Shown in pieces: positions 24,058 to 36,043 of a stretch of DNA of 64,000 nucleotides. Within the stretch, counting starts at the first letter, position 1. Every line of letters begins with the position of its first letter. Origin of the DNA: Larix kaempferi (taxonomy: Eukaryota > Streptophyta > Pinopsida > Pinales > Pinaceae); contig BSBM01000361.1 of the NCBI GenBank assembly GCA_027924585.1, forward strand, positions 71,314,001 to 71,378,000, in the 5' to 3' direction. A program made the position numbers and the translations under genes. The notes below the pieces were generated by a model. That model was not told where the DNA came from. It worked only from the letters and a program-made list of their open reading frames with translations, and searched no databases.

Positions 24058-25300
24058 CCGCAAGAAAGGAAGATTATGTAAACCCCACTGCTAATGGAGA
24101 TATTAGTTGGACCAGTGTGTGTTCGTTTGGTACATATTTACAAGATGTGTTGGATCATAGGAAAAACCATCTCTATGAGGTGTCCACATTACAATGGTTT
24201 TTCACTGGATTGGATAAAAACTGCGCGATCCACTACTGTTTGATGGAATTGAGAAAGTGGATACTTTCCTTGAACAAATGCAAGCTCGAGTTCTAGAGGA
24301 AAAGTGAGTAAAAGAAATGGATACCATAACCCAAGGGATTCATGTGCTCTAGTGGAGGATGGAAATAGAGGAACTACATAGCTCGGAAGCAATTGAGACA
24401 TATATTAAGGTGAGGTTCCAGTCTGTTACAAACTTGGAGCTTCTTAATATATTCAAAGGGTCTGGAGATCCTACATAACACGTTGATTTCTGTAAGTAGC
24501 GATGGGAGATGAAAACTGTACCAAGCAGTTTGTGGGTGCACCGGTACTACCATACATTGGATGTCATACCATGCAACTGGTATGTTCAACACGTAAGGAC
24601 AAGGTAGAGTAGGACCTAGAAGAAAGTGGCTACTGATTTTAATACCACATTCTGGTTGAGTATTAGAAATACTAACTTCGCCAAATTTCTGCATTGAATG
24701 AAGTATTTCATCTTTGGAGAAACACCACCAGAGGATGCAACGCAGAAGATGGTTTGCGCTTACCACCAAGACTTGCCACGGTTGATCAAATCTATATATT
24801 GATGGAAACTTGACATTGGGAGATAGATAAAGAAGAGTATCCACGTAGCTTGCATATCAGTGAGGCTGTAAGTGAGTGTGCATTATAGGACTATTCATCT
24901 ACTACTGGAAGGTAATTTTTAGGGACGAAATTTTGCCAATTGGCTATTTTTTGGGTTTTTTTTCAAAAAATAAATTCGCTATTTGGTAATTTTTAGTCTC
25001 TAACATCGACTATATTCACATAAAATATGTATTTTTTATCAAAATATTCGCCAAAATTTACATGTTTCAGTAGTAAATTGTAGGTTTCATATTTAATATT
25101 TTCCTAAATATCTACATATATGTTTTTTTCAATCCAAAATAATTTCCTGGAATACTACACGTAAGTATAATATCGGAATCCTTAAAAAATACCCTATCTA
25201 CTAGTACTACACCAAATTTTAGAGAGCCCTCAAGACAAAGGAATACAATATTGGAACTCAAGAGGATCCTAAGATGGACTTCATAGGTGACTACTAGGAT
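24058..25300 (+). other. Linker between protease and RT of Gyp2, heavily decayed
   Basis: Only short frames are seen. It includes a separate AT-rich insertion candidate at 24,905-25,195. No gene is called. A 156-codon minus-strand frame at 24,374-24,844 has no recognisable domain and is taken as chance. Confidence 0.45.
24897..25203. mobile_element. Candidate small DNA-transposon-like insertion with 8-bp direct repeats
   Basis: The octamer ATCTACTA occurs at 24,897-24,904 and 25,196-25,203. The 291 bp between them are markedly AT-rich and unlike the surrounding coding remnant. The inner ends AAGGTAATTTTTAGGG and, reversed, AGGGTATTTTTTAAGG are imperfect inverted repeats. Eight-base duplications fit hAT-type elements. 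The evidence is thin. Confidence 0.3.
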
Positions 25301-26720
25301 GAGGAGAGAGTCATCTATATAGTTGACCTGCTGAAGGTGTATGAAGATCTATTTCTACACAGCTTCTCAGAGATGAAAAAAATTGCAGAAGCTCTTGGAG
25401 AGATGAAGATCCAACTGAAATACATGGTGAAGCCAGTCAAGAAAATACCCTATATATTGAACCCCCACTATAAACAGAAACTGCATAGGAAACAAAACAA
25501 CATGTTGGATGCAGGTATTAATATTTCTAGTTGAAGAATTAGAATGGGTCATCCCGATGGTGGTCTAGGACAAAAAGACATGTGAAATCTAGATCTGTGT
25601 GGATCTATGCAACCTAAATGCATTATGTCTCCATGACCCGTCCTCTACACCATTAATAGATGAGGTGTTGTAGAATATAGGGGGGTGAGACTAAGAATCC
25701 TATTCGTTCAATGATGGATTCATTAGATACCATCAGGTGCATATAGCATACAAGGACTGCGTGAAGAATACTTTGTTGATGGAGTGGGGCTCATTTCCCT
25801 ATAACGTGATGTCGTTTGGGATGAAGAACGTGAAAACTGTATTTTCCAGAATAGTGGTGGATTCTTTCAAGGAATTCATGCATAATTTCTTAGAAGTATA
25901 TCTAGATGATTGGATAGTGTTTAGTTTATTGAAAAATAATTTTCAAGTATTAAGACTCAAGTTAGATCGTTGCAGGAAGATGCAAATCTCTCTAAACATG
26001 AAGAAGTGTATTTTTTGCACCCCATTGGGAATGGTTTTGGGGCATGTTGCATGAAAGGAAGGTCTACTAGCCCTCCCATCTAAGATTGTAGTCATAGTCA
26101 ATCTATTGGACGCAACACATGTCAAAGGCTTGCACACAACATTGGGACACACTGGCTATTATAGAAAATTCATTAGGAACTATTCCAGTATTACAATGCC
26201 ACTTAAGGAGTTGTTAAGGAAAGAAGTTAAGTATGTTTGGATGCAGAAGTGCTAGTAGGTGATGGAAACTCTTAAGGATAAATTGGTTACTACACCAATA
26301 TTTATATTTCCATATTGGACGTGCATGTGGACACATCATCAATAGCACTTGAAGTAGTCCTACCACATCCTAGATAAGGAGACATTGATCACTCTCTTTC
26401 CTTCACCAGTAGAATGTTATCCACAACTGAGAAGAACTATACCATGAATGAGCGTGAAGGATTGGTGATGGTATATGCTTTATAGAAGTTCTGACACTAC
26501 TTGTTGGGAATTTCCTTCAAGTTCTTTATAGATCATTCTTCCTTGAGTTACTTGGTCAACAAGCTAGTTTTGGGGGGGGTGCATTTGTCTATAGTTTCTC
26601 CTATTCCAAGTATTTGATCTCAAGGTCATTGTCAAGCTAGGGAAGTATATTGTTGGCCTAGATCATCTGTCCAGTATTGAATCTGTTGAGGAAGGAGGAA
26701 GCTTGAATGATGATTTCCCC
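25301..26720 (+). pseudogene. Gyp2 reverse transcriptase and RNase H
   Basis: RT palm sequence is clear at 25,737-26,054: FPYNVMSFGMKNVKTVFSRI, then the catalytic EVYLDDWIVFSLL, then MKKCIFCTPLGMVLGH. The connection motif [15 protein letters not shown] is at about 26,140-26,185. RNase H is decayed but visible as a TNYSxxEREALxMVYA-like pattern near 26,430-26,480. Stops and frame changes are frequent. The catalytic YLDD itself is intact. Confidence 0.8.
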
Positions 26721-26771
26721 GATGTGGATTAGTTTTTCATTGAGGTTGTTCCAGATCAGCTCAGTGAAATT

Positions 26772-28014
26772 GTGTCATTTCTGGCTATTGGTCATGCATC
26801 AGAACAATATATAACAGTCCAACACAAAAAACTAGTAACAAGTAGTGCATATTTCCAGTTGATTGCAAGAAATCTATTTAAGTTGGGATTTGATCACATT
26901 CTCCGTAGGCGTGTGCTAGAAAATGAACGAGCTCTTCTCCTAAGGGAATCACATGAAGGAATTGTGGGAGGACACTATGCAGGGACGGCTACTGCGCACA
27001 AGGTACTGCATGCAGGACTATGGTGGCCTTCACTACTTAAATAAGCCAATATGTATTGCAAATAGTGTGATGTTTTTCAATGAGTTCGAAAGTCATTGAG
27101 AAAGTATGAAATTCCTCTTTCCCTATTGCGACACTAGAGACATTTGAGAAATGAGAAATTGATTTTGTGGGTCCCATTGTTTCACCAACATGCATTACTG
27201 GTGCTCGAGACATTAATACCATGACACAATGCTTGAAAATATGGTCAGAGGATATGCTAGTGAAGGATTGTAACACAGAGACTGACACAAATTTTATATT
27301 CGAGCACATCATCAATAGGTTTTGATGCCCGAAGGTGTTGATGAGCGATCAAGGAATTTATTTCCTTAATTCCACCATCCACATGCTAACAGAAAAATTC
27401 ATGACACACCACCAAAAGAGTTCCCCATACCATCGACAAGCCAATGGTACGGTGGAATCATTGAATAATATTTTGGAGCAGGCGATCACAAAGGTTTGCA
27501 ATGTATAGCGGGATGACTAGAATCATCGCATTTCAACAGTACTATGGAAATACATGACAATATGAAAGAGGATCACAAAGCACACCTCATTCAATCCAGT
27601 CTATCAAAAAGAAGCATTAATTGCATTGGAATTTGTTATCGCTAGCCCTCCCATAGCTTTAGCTATAAAAATGATAGATGGTTAATTGCTTGCATGCAGA
27701 CTGGAAGATTTGATGGAACTAGAAGAATACCGATTCATTAGAAGATTTAGTCAAGTAGTTGAGAAGTTGAGACAAAAATCCTAGCATCAAAAGAACATCA
27801 AGAGAAATACCCTAGAACCAGGTGCACTAGTGATTACGTATGCTATTAATGTTTTGAAGAACCCAGGAAAGATCAGGATTAGATGGTTGGGTCAGTTTAG
27901 GATCCTAATCATCACTTAAGCAAGTACCACAAATATTTCCTCCTTGGTAGGATATCCAATGAAGGGAATAATCAATGGAAGTCACCTTAATCCCTACCAT
28001 GGTCCATAGGGGCA
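26772..28014 (+). pseudogene. Gyp2 integrase
   Basis: The stretch ESHEGIVGGHYAGTATAHKV followed by LHAGLWWPSL (about 26,955-27,030) is the HH part of the integrase zinc domain. The DDE core follows in broken frames (for example WEIDFVGPI-like at about 27,155, and HQQSSPYHRQANGTVES-like at about 27,405-27,455). The C-terminal region ends near NPYHGP (about 27,995-28,010). Tat-N2 is inserted about 100 bp downstream. Confidence 0.75.
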
Positions 28015-28106
28015 TGAACACATGTAAGTCAATTACAGAATAAAAAAAAGTTATTCTTTGTTATTTTTACCCATAGTCATTTTCAATTCAGTTCCGAAAG
28101 AAAAAA

Positions 28107-28111
28107 GTTAG
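28107..28111. repeat. Left target-site duplication of Tat-N2
   Basis: GTTAG here equals GTTAG at 36,044-36,048. Confidence 0.85.
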
Positions 28112-29039
28112 TGTTGTGCAAGAATATACCCTATAGTGGGGGAAATGACACTATCAACTTACATGGGGTGGATGATAGATACATTCTACTTTGCACTAAT
28201 TACTATGAATGAAATGAGATTAGGGTTCTGAAATCAGTACCTTGTTACCGACGGTTGGTCCTAGCTTTCTCTCAATCTCCACAGCAATGTACCTGCAAAA
28301 TGATTCAACCTTCCTTAGCGTATCTTGACTATAAATATATAATGAAATTGAGAGCAATATAACATTAATTACAATCAGACATTCAATAGAAAAGACATCC
28401 CATTGGGATGGGAAGGGTATGCCGATCTTTTATTGCCAAAGAAATGTAGCCAAATACAATTATACCTGATATGTCCAAACACTTCTGCAACCGAGTCTTG
28501 GGATCCTGCTCCTCACAATGACTTAGAAATTCCTTCAACATAACAATAGATTCTTCTTCTCTGGCCTCTTCCTCATGGCTTCCCCTTGTATTTATGGGAT
28601 AAGGTTGGAAGTTAGATTCGCGAGGCAGTTGAATTGGGAAGTTGGGGGAGTTACAATACCAAACTCAACTAATCCCAATTCGTAATCTTAATATATTTTT
28701 CAATTTCATCTTAATATGTGTGTGGGTATGACATTAGGGGACTTGTGCATGGTGCATCGCTATGTCTCTTAGCAACTCGTGCATACAACTTTTCAGAAAT
28801 GTACGTGGGTTGTCAGTATTGAAACCTGCATACTTTTCAGAAAATGCGCGGGTTGTCAGTTATAAGAGTAGCGCACTTCTAATGAAATATGCAGAAAAAT
28901 ATAATTTTCAGTTGAAGAGTTGTGATCTCAATATTAAATCATCCAAGGACAATCCAGCTCTTCCATCCATAGTGTCCTTTTGTGTGATCGACGAGGCAAT
29001 GTGATCATGGACGGAGAAGTGCAGATTTGACCTATAACA
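28112..29039 (-). repeat. Tat-N2 3' LTR (left on the plus strand)
   Basis: It starts TGTTGTGCAAG and ends CCTATAACA. It matches 35,117-36,043 nearly throughout, with scattered substitutions. Confidence 0.9.
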
Positions 29040-30320
29040 GATGCCCACTAATGTGTGAGGTCAGAGGGAAACGATGGCCGAAATACATTATAATTCCAAG
29101 TCAGAGGAGGAGAAAGAAACCACAGAACAAAGTCACAAAAGTACCTAAAAACAATGATCAAGGTCAGCAAGCAATTACAATCTTGACATCATATAGATGT
29201 TCAAGTGATACAACATGATCTCCAATAAATAACTAGGAGATGTATATATAGCATGGCCACTGAAATACAAGCGTGGATCCATGTTAAAGATAAGAGATCA
29301 TAGCCATAACAATAAGCTGGATCTGTGTCTCATGAAGAGCCGAAAATGAATGTGGCTCAGTCTTGCGTAGCTTGGGTGATAACATGAATATGGTAATGCT
29401 ATCGCAGTCTCGAGGTCTTCATCCAAATAACCCAAGGTACAAACCCTAACCATGTGAATAAATGAGCTGGATTCAAACATGGGGGGTATCGTTTGATTAC
29501 TGGTCATTAATGTATACCGTTAACAAATGCTAGGGCTTCCATCAATAATTATAATGGGGCCCAAGGTACCTAGTACGTTCCAACAAGTGTGAATAAGTGG
29601 ACTTGAAGTCGAACACTTGAATAACCCGTCGAATAAGGGACATTAATGTATTCCCATTATCGAACAGTGAGGAAAACTGCCAGTGATGACTGCAATCCCA
29701 ATGTACTAACCGAAACTCTAAACTTCATTCCCAGAGCATGATGAGTTGAATTCGATGGGAATAAATCCATTGGAAGGGAGGCCTTAAGGCACCCTCCATC
29801 ATCCAACACGAGGAACACTCCTAAGATTGAGCTGATTTGGAGTAGGACAAATAACAAGATGAAACAAACTGACACCAGGATGGATGACACATGAAGTCAA
29901 GGTTACTACAAAATGGTCAACACAGGCTATATCCTTGAATAGTGAGCACGACATAAAGTGACTTAGGCAGCTTTTAATATAAGGGGAATGTGATATAAAC
30001 CTGCAATGTAGGAGACATTAGCAGATTCTCCAAATGATTGGAGGAATAACCAATCAGAGGAGTAAAAACTCTGAGATCAGGTTCACCCAAAGGTCAAAAA
30101 CTGAAACCCAACTGAATGATGGACTCAAATAGGTGTTGTGTTCAAGGACATAACTGACTAGCTTCCTTTGAAACTGAAAAGATGTCTGATACCTTTCTCT
30201 TCCGTTATTCTTTTTATAAAAGAATATCCTTCTTGTTGTTTTAATGAGTCCAAGAAAGCAAACTCAATAGTCTTTCTTCATTTTTTACAGAGTTCGAAGA
30301 AAAGATAGACGAATACTCTA
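29040..30320 (-). other. Tat-N2 3' non-coding region, LTR-proximal part
   Basis: Immediately inside the LTR, GATGCCCACTAATGTGTGAG corresponds to GATTGCCCCCTGATGTGCGA at the same place in Tat-N1 (45,180-45,199). Read on the minus strand this is the polypurine tract zone, decayed here. No domain-bearing frame is seen in the following 1.2 kb. A 77-codon minus-strand frame at 29,657-29,890 is hydrophobic but unsupported. Confidence 0.6.
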
Positions 30321-30329
30321 TAACACTGA

Positions 30330-30900
30330 TCCATGGATTTTAATATAGAGCCTGGATCGATTTATGCTCGCCGATGTTTTCTTTTTTGAGGAGTCTGAAA
30401 AAATTAAACAATAACTCCATACACTTACTCATGGATTTTAGATCGATCCCGAGTAGGTGTGTGCTCGCCGGTGTTTTCATTGTTTAAAGAGTCTAAAAAA
30501 CTTAAACATTAATCCTCTATATACCTTCTCGTGGATTTCACATAGAGCCCAAGTAGGTGGATGCTCATTGGTGTTTTCATGTTTCGAGAGTCTATAAACC
30601 CTAAATAAGACTCCAAAAAGGTCCTTTTTTGTATAGTTAGTCTCCTCACCTGAAAAAGTGTAAAACAATGATAGAAGAACTCTTCTAGCCACATATGACT
30701 AGAGTATTCATTTTTCGTAAATAATCCACAAAAGTCTCGAAAAGGGGTAAACTCATTCTTAAGCGGATGTCCCTTCAATTACTTTAGCGAGTTTGAAGTG
30801 AACAAGTAGACTCGGCGATCTTGCAAATTTTAAGGAGTCTAACAAGAGCTTAGAGAGAACTCCATAAAAATATTTTTCATAAAGGTTTAACGAGCCCGAA
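30330..30900. repeat. Tat-N2 hairpin/tandem region, ~100-bp units (decayed)
   Basis: About three units with spacing 98-100 bp, each containing TGGATTT (30,334; 30,432; 30,532), a GCTCGCCG-like step and a GAGTCT step. They are followed by segments colinear with Tat-N1 46,730-46,980 (ACTCTTCTAGCC…TGACTAGAGTATTC, then CTCGGCGATCTT…AGGAGTCT). Some inverted repeats survive, for example CTTCA at 30,773 with TGAAG at 30,794. Confidence 0.7.
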
Positions 30901-30909
30901 AAAGTAAAC

Positions 30910-31118
30910 TCGTGACCTCCTTACTGTTTTTAACGAGCTCAAAGGAGAGATGGAAGAATGCTCATATCCTTCTCACTGTAATGAGCTCGAAGAAAAGGTG
31001 GAAGAATGCTTGTATCCTCCTAACTGTTTTTAACGAGCTCAAAGAAAAGGTGGAAGAATGCTCGTAGTCTCCTTACTGTTTTTAACGAGCTCAAAGATAA
31101 GGTGGAAGAATTCTTGTA
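30910..31118. repeat. Four ~50-bp tandem repeats next to the Tat-N2 protease stop
   Basis: TAACGAGCTC (or a one-base variant) recurs at 30,931, 30,979, 31,031 and 31,083, each followed by AAAG…GGTGGAAGAATGCT. Spacing is 48-52 bp. The last unit ends where the protease-region reading begins. Confidence 0.8.
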
Positions 31119-31763
31119 GGTGGATCAATGTCCAGACGAATGACATACTGCATTATAGACTCTAGGAAAATTTCATCAGAAGGAAGTATATCATCCCAGA
31201 TAGAACACATATCTAAACATTCAGATGGAGTCATCAACTGTTCAATTGTCAGGACCAAGTACCGAGAAGGTAAGCATGAATTTAGAGGCTTCTTCTCAGT
31301 AGAAATTGGACTCAAGGAACAATATGCCACATAATTTGATTGTGACATGGTAGTGCCTACTAATGGGGGACATACTTGGTCTATAGTTGGGTAATAAGAG
31401 GGATCAACAAATGTAAGTTGATCGATAGTGACAATGCTTTCATTGTGAGGAAAATGCATCACACGAATGAGCGTAGACACCACAACCTACATAGCATATA
31501 CGTAATCACGCCCGAGGATCATATCAAAATCCATAGGGTCCTTTAAAACCATAAACTCAACTAAGACTTTTTTCCAACTCAAAGTAATAGGAACCTGAGG
31601 GAGGAATCCCAACGGTTCACTAGGTCTTCTATCGAAGGTCAACGACCAATTAACAGTTGGAACAAGGTTAGGAAAACCTAAATCTCTCCGAGCATAAGGG
31701 GATAGTATACTAACAGAGGATCCTTCATCTACAATACATCGATGAACTGCGTGGTTTTCGATA
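31091..31763 (-). pseudogene. Tat-N2 aspartic protease
   Basis: On the minus strand the reading HRCIVDEGSSVSILSPYARR (about 31,730-31,690) is the Tat-type retropepsin active site (Asp-Glu-Gly-Ser, compare IDEGASTCVMS in Tat-N1 and VDEGASASVMS in Tat-A). The conserved DFDMILGRDYVYAM (about 31,530-31,490) follows, then STLIRVMHFPHNESIVTIDQ and a Ser/Pro-rich tail. A TAG after YVYAM and a frameshift against the upstream Gag frame (near 31,764) inactivate it. The tail ends without any RT. Confidence 0.85.
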
Positions 31764-33083
31764 TCAACCTTTATCTGAAAAGGTGTAGAAGCAAGGTCCA
31801 GTTAGACTATTCCAATCAAAGGAGATGATCCCAGAGCTTGGTATGGGTTCACTCAGTGTAGATGAAGTGCCCCCTTTTGCAAAAACATCCAAACTGGTAA
31901 TGCAGAAGACTTCAGGAACAGGTGCATCAGTCTCCAAAGGACTGATGGGATCAGTCGAAGATTGCATCAATTCGATCATGTCACTCTTCGAAGGAAGAGT
32001 GGGGTTGACCAAAGATTGCATTTGTTCAACCAAGTCATCAACCAAAGGTTGACTAGGTTGTGGGGACTCTATAGGAAATTCAGGAGCAGAGTATCCTTCA
32101 GACATGGACCACACTCTACGCACCTCTGAAATAACAGGGCACAGGTGAGTTAGGTGATCTCCCTTACAAAGTTTACAAGGGGAATTTAGATTGCGTCCTA
32201 TAAGCTTAGAATCCTATACAACAACAGTACTCTCAGCATGACTAGCATTGGCATATAGAATGCCCCCAGTGTGACTTGCAGTGGCTGGTTGCTCAGAAGC
32301 AGAATACTTTTGAACTATGGACCACAATCTTTGCACTTCTGGAAGTACATGGCACAAATATGTCAGGTGGTCTCCCTCGCAAAACTTACAAGGGAACTTA
32401 AGCTTTTGTTTATTAGGTTTGTCGATAAGGTCAACTTTCTTAGCATGACTTGCAGTGGCTGATTCAGTGTCTCCAGTATGACTCACAGTAACTGGTGACT
32501 TGTCATTAATATGCCCAACAGTGATAAATGACGCATCCTCAACATGAACAACAGTGGTTGAAGACATGCTTTCAGTATGATTTGCAGTGACTGAAAATTT
32601 TCCCCCAACATGACTTCCAGAGCTTGGGTAGGTGCCCCCAGCATGAATTCCAGAGGCTAGGTGGCTTCCCCCTTGCTTTGGCATCTTCTTGCTATTCTTC
32701 CTCCATCTATTCCTTTTAGACTGTTGGTTACTAATATTACTATTTTCACCACATGAGGTAGAAGGAGGAGGAGAAGATGTTACTGGTGAAGTAGGCATAG
32801 GGTTCTGATGCTCTTGATGTGAGGTGCTTACTTGAGAAGCATCAGGATCATGCAATGCGTTCAGAGTGGAAAAAAACCAAACTTGTAGCCATATAGTGAA
32901 TCTTGGAAGATTCAAGGTAGCCATTAAGGGAGTACCAATGTTCCTGATGAATGGAAAAGCACAAGGAGCTCCTTGAACAGGCGTCCCTTGATTGGTGCCC
33001 ACTGGTCTATTATCCATAGTTTCCGACTCAATGGGCCAGAAATCTCTAAGGCCAACTAAAAACAAGCAGCACAAAGAGCACAA
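31764..33083 (-). pseudogene. Tat-N2 Gag-like protein with two zinc knuckles
   Basis: On the minus strand the reading gives MATLNLPRFTIWLQVWF, a Ser/Pro-rich linker and a basic stretch (KRNRWRKNSKKMPK). A run of degenerate ~14-residue repeats with SHTG/SHAG/NHTE cores (about 32,650-32,440) follows, then two CCHC-like knuckles CKFCEGDHLTYLC and CKLCKGDHLTHLC (near 32,400 and 32,180). The capsid core (LRLFQRTLTG-type) seen in the other Tat gags is absent. The block instead resembles the part that lies after the protease in Tat-N1. One in-frame TAG at about 32,214 is a probable former Gln codon. It probably bound nucleic acid. Confidence 0.75.
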
Positions 33084-35094
33084 TACTAAAAATGTCCTAT
33101 AGTAATCAAAACTAGGTAAACAAAGCTAATACTCTCAAAAGCAAGTCTGGGATGATGAGGGCCTAGAAAAAACCAATAGAGTATCGACGGTCAGTTATAC
33201 AGCCTCCGATGGAGGTCCTCTGGGTGCAAGCATTTGAATCACCAAACCAACCTCCTGGGATTACTGCAAAGGGTTACCTTCAGTGTCTATCTGAGGTGTA
33301 GTGGAAATAGCCTTCCACTATACGTGTGAAGAGCCCTAGGGTTAAGATACTAAGGATACCACAAATACAAAAATACATGGGGGAATAGTCGTCAGCCTAG
33401 CCAAGACGCATGGGTAGGGTAGCAAAGCCCGAAATACAAAAGCACGCAAAAGTACTAGTGGACCCCTGTACGCGAATCAACTCTGGTTTATGTTCGAAAG
33501 GAAAGTGAGGGAGTATCCTCCGCAGTTCCAGTCTCACACGACCGTGTGCTTAACTCTGGTTTGAGTAGAGCGTTCCTAGGATATTTTGATATAAGTGGGT
33601 TTACCTAAGAGATTGTCTTACTATGATTATCGAGCAATGAAACCGATTTCGGGTAGTTTAAGGTGATTTACCCTGAAACCCTAGCCTAAGCTAGTTGATG
33701 TTGTGTAAACCTAAAAAGAAAAAGTTGCTAATTGATTTTATTATAATTTGTTTTTAGAGGCTACTTTTTACTCAAAAAGGGTAGTGAAGTGTGTGGTATG
33801 GTTTATGACAGAAAGTAAAGTGTCTACAAATGATGCTTTAAAACTTCACAAAAACTCTTATTTTTCGTTTATGCCTTTCAAAACAAAAGATAGGAAATCC
33901 TAAGCATAAACATTTTTCTTTTCTTCAATTTTTCTTTTCTAATTTCCAAAGCAAATAGCAAAATAATCTATCCTACTTCGAAACAGTAATGATAAATCTT
34001 ACAACTAAGCTACCAATTTTCAATATTTGATCTTTTCTTCTATTTTGCAAAAGAAAATGAATCTGAAAAAGGAAACAAGAAAGATCAATCGAGGGTGTGG
34101 GTAAAGATAAAAACTTAATCGATTAAAGCCACCAAATCTAAATACTGATAAAGACTTGAACTACAGAGTTGTTTCAGTGAAAAAAATCTAGATTTGGAAC
34201 GAGATGTAAAAGAAAAGGAAAGCTGATGCAAAAAACATAAAAACAAACCAAGAGGCTGCTCCTAAGCATCAAGAACCCAAGAAAGACATCCTCCAAACAG
34301 GTAGGATAGGAAAGCAAACCAAATTAACTATACCACCACACAAACTCAAAAGGAAAAACTATCAAGAAGACTTCCACCAACTCAGACTAACTTGAACAGA
34401 GGCTCAGAAAGTATCCAGACCATCAAATCTTCCAAAGACACCCCAAAACTTAAACTGATGTCAAACCCTAAAACATAAGGAAAAACTCAGTAAAAGTGCG
34501 TAGGTATTGCAACAAACAACAAGTGTTGAGTGTGTTGGTGTGTAGTACTGCAACACGCGTCTAGGGAAAAAGATGTGCTATTGTGACTAGCAAAGAGTCG
34601 TGCAAAGCTTCAAAAGGCCTAAAAAAAAGAAAAGACACCTAAAACAAGTGTTGAAGCAAGTGAAGCAATCCAAAGGAACTTTCAAGAGGTTAAACAAGAC
34701 TCAAAGAAGACAAAGATGTCTCAGTAACAGTCAGAGAAGCAAGGAAAATTCTCAAAGTAGACCCAACAACCTAGAAACCAAACCCTAGTGGAAGGATTAG
34801 ACCTACAGTAAAGATGCACTTCTCTCTGATATAACAACCAGCGGCTTCAACACAAAATGCACGACTATGTTTCAAGGAAACTGGCACCCAAGGCAGAAAG
34901 TGTGCTTTTGTATGCACAGAAGACCAGCGCATAGGGAATTAAAGAAATAAATAGAGCTTTGCTCAGTTAGAGTGAAATGAATCAAGACAAAAAGGAAAAT
35001 AAAAGTAACCTATAAGAACCTCTCAGAAAACCAACAGGCTGTAAAAACTGAAAGAAAACCTAGACAAGGTCCCCAGAGCAGAAACAACCAGTGC
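33084..35094 (-). other. Tat-N2 5' leader
   Basis: About 2 kb without a supported gene. It contains a 32-nt block at 33,540-33,571 that on the minus strand matches Tat-A 44,171-44,202 at about 29 of 32 positions. A possible second partial copy of the CAACTCTGGTTT step lies at about 33,478-33,489. The primer-site side is A-rich. Confidence 0.65.
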
Positions 35095-35112
35095 TCCCCA
35101 ATGGAGTTGCCA
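35095..35112 (-). other. Primer-binding site of Tat-N2
   Basis: The minus strand reads TGGCAACTCCATTGGGGA, four bases after the LTR. The same layout and a near-identical site occur in Tat-N1 (TGGCGACTCC…) and Tat-A (TGGTGACTCC…). This is the primer class described for Ogre/Tat elements (tRNA-Arg type, from memory). Confidence 0.8.
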
Positions 35113-35116
35113 GTTC

Positions 35117-36043
35117 TATTGTGCAGGAATACACCCTATAGTGGGGGAAATGACACTATCAACTTACATGGGGTGGTATATAGATACATTCTACTTTGCA
35201 CTAATTACTATGAATGGAATGAGATTAGGATTCCGAAATCAGTACCTTGTTGCTGACGGTTGGTCCTAGCTTTCGCCCAATATCCACAGTAATGTACCTG
35301 CAAAAGAGTTCAACCTTCCTCAGCGTATCTTGACTGCAAATATATAATGAAATTGAGAGCAATCTAACATTAATTACGATCAGACATTCAATAGAAAAGA
35401 CATCGCATTGGGACGGGAAGGGTATCTCGATCTTTTATTTCCAAAGAAATGTAGCCAAATACAGTTATACCTCATCTGTCCAAACACTTCTGCAACCGAG
35501 TCCTGGGCCCCTACTCCTCACAATGACTTAGAAATTCCTTTAGTGTAACAATAGCTTCTTCTTCATTGGCCTCTTCCTCATGGCTTCCCCTTGTATTTAT
35601 GGCACAAGGTTGGAAGTTAGATTCACGAGGCAGTTGAATTGGGAAGTTGGGGGAGTTACAATACCAAACTCAACTAATCCCAATTCGTAATCTGAATATA
35701 TTTTTCAATTTCATCTTAATATGTGCGCGGGTATGACACTAGGGGAATTGCGCATGGTGCACCGCTAGGTCTCTCAGCAACTTGCGCATACAACTTTTCA
35801 AAAATGTACGCGGGTTATCAATATTGAAACCTGCATACGTTTAGGAAAATGCGCGGGTTGTCAGTTATAAGAGGAGCGCATTTCAAATGAAATATGCATA
35901 AAAATATAATTTTCAGTTGAAGAGTTGTGATCTCAGTAGTAAATAATCCAAGGAAATCCATCTCTTCCATCCATAGTGTCCTTTTGTTTGATTGATAGGG
36001 CAATATGATCACGGATGGAGAAGTGCAGATTTGACCTACAACA
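35117..36043 (-). repeat. Tat-N2 5' LTR (right on the plus strand)
   Basis: 927 bp. Its left end has decayed from TGTTGTG to TATTGTG. The right end CCTACAACA is followed by the GTTAG duplication. A TATA-like ATAAATAC lies on the minus strand at about 35,595-35,602. Confidence 0.9.

Larger units (their letters stand above)
28112..36043 (-). mobile_element. Tat-N2: 7.9-kb non-autonomous Tat-lineage element, minus strand
   Basis: LTRs of 928 bp (28,112-29,039) and 927 bp (35,117-36,043) with perfect GTTAG target duplications delimit the element. On the minus strand it has a Tat-type primer site with a 4-nt spacer, a leader of about 2 kb, a Gag-like zinc-knuckle protein, a Tat protease and about 2 kb of 3' non-coding sequence. 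RT, RNase H and integrase are absent. LTR differences spread over the whole length make it clearly older than Tat-N1. It shares leader, polypurine and 3' non-coding blocks with Tat-A and Tat-N1. Confidence 0.92.

Noticed and set aside
24374-24844. 156-codon minus-strand ORF as a gene
   Set aside because: It is antisense to the decayed Gyp2 linker, with no recognisable domain or start context.
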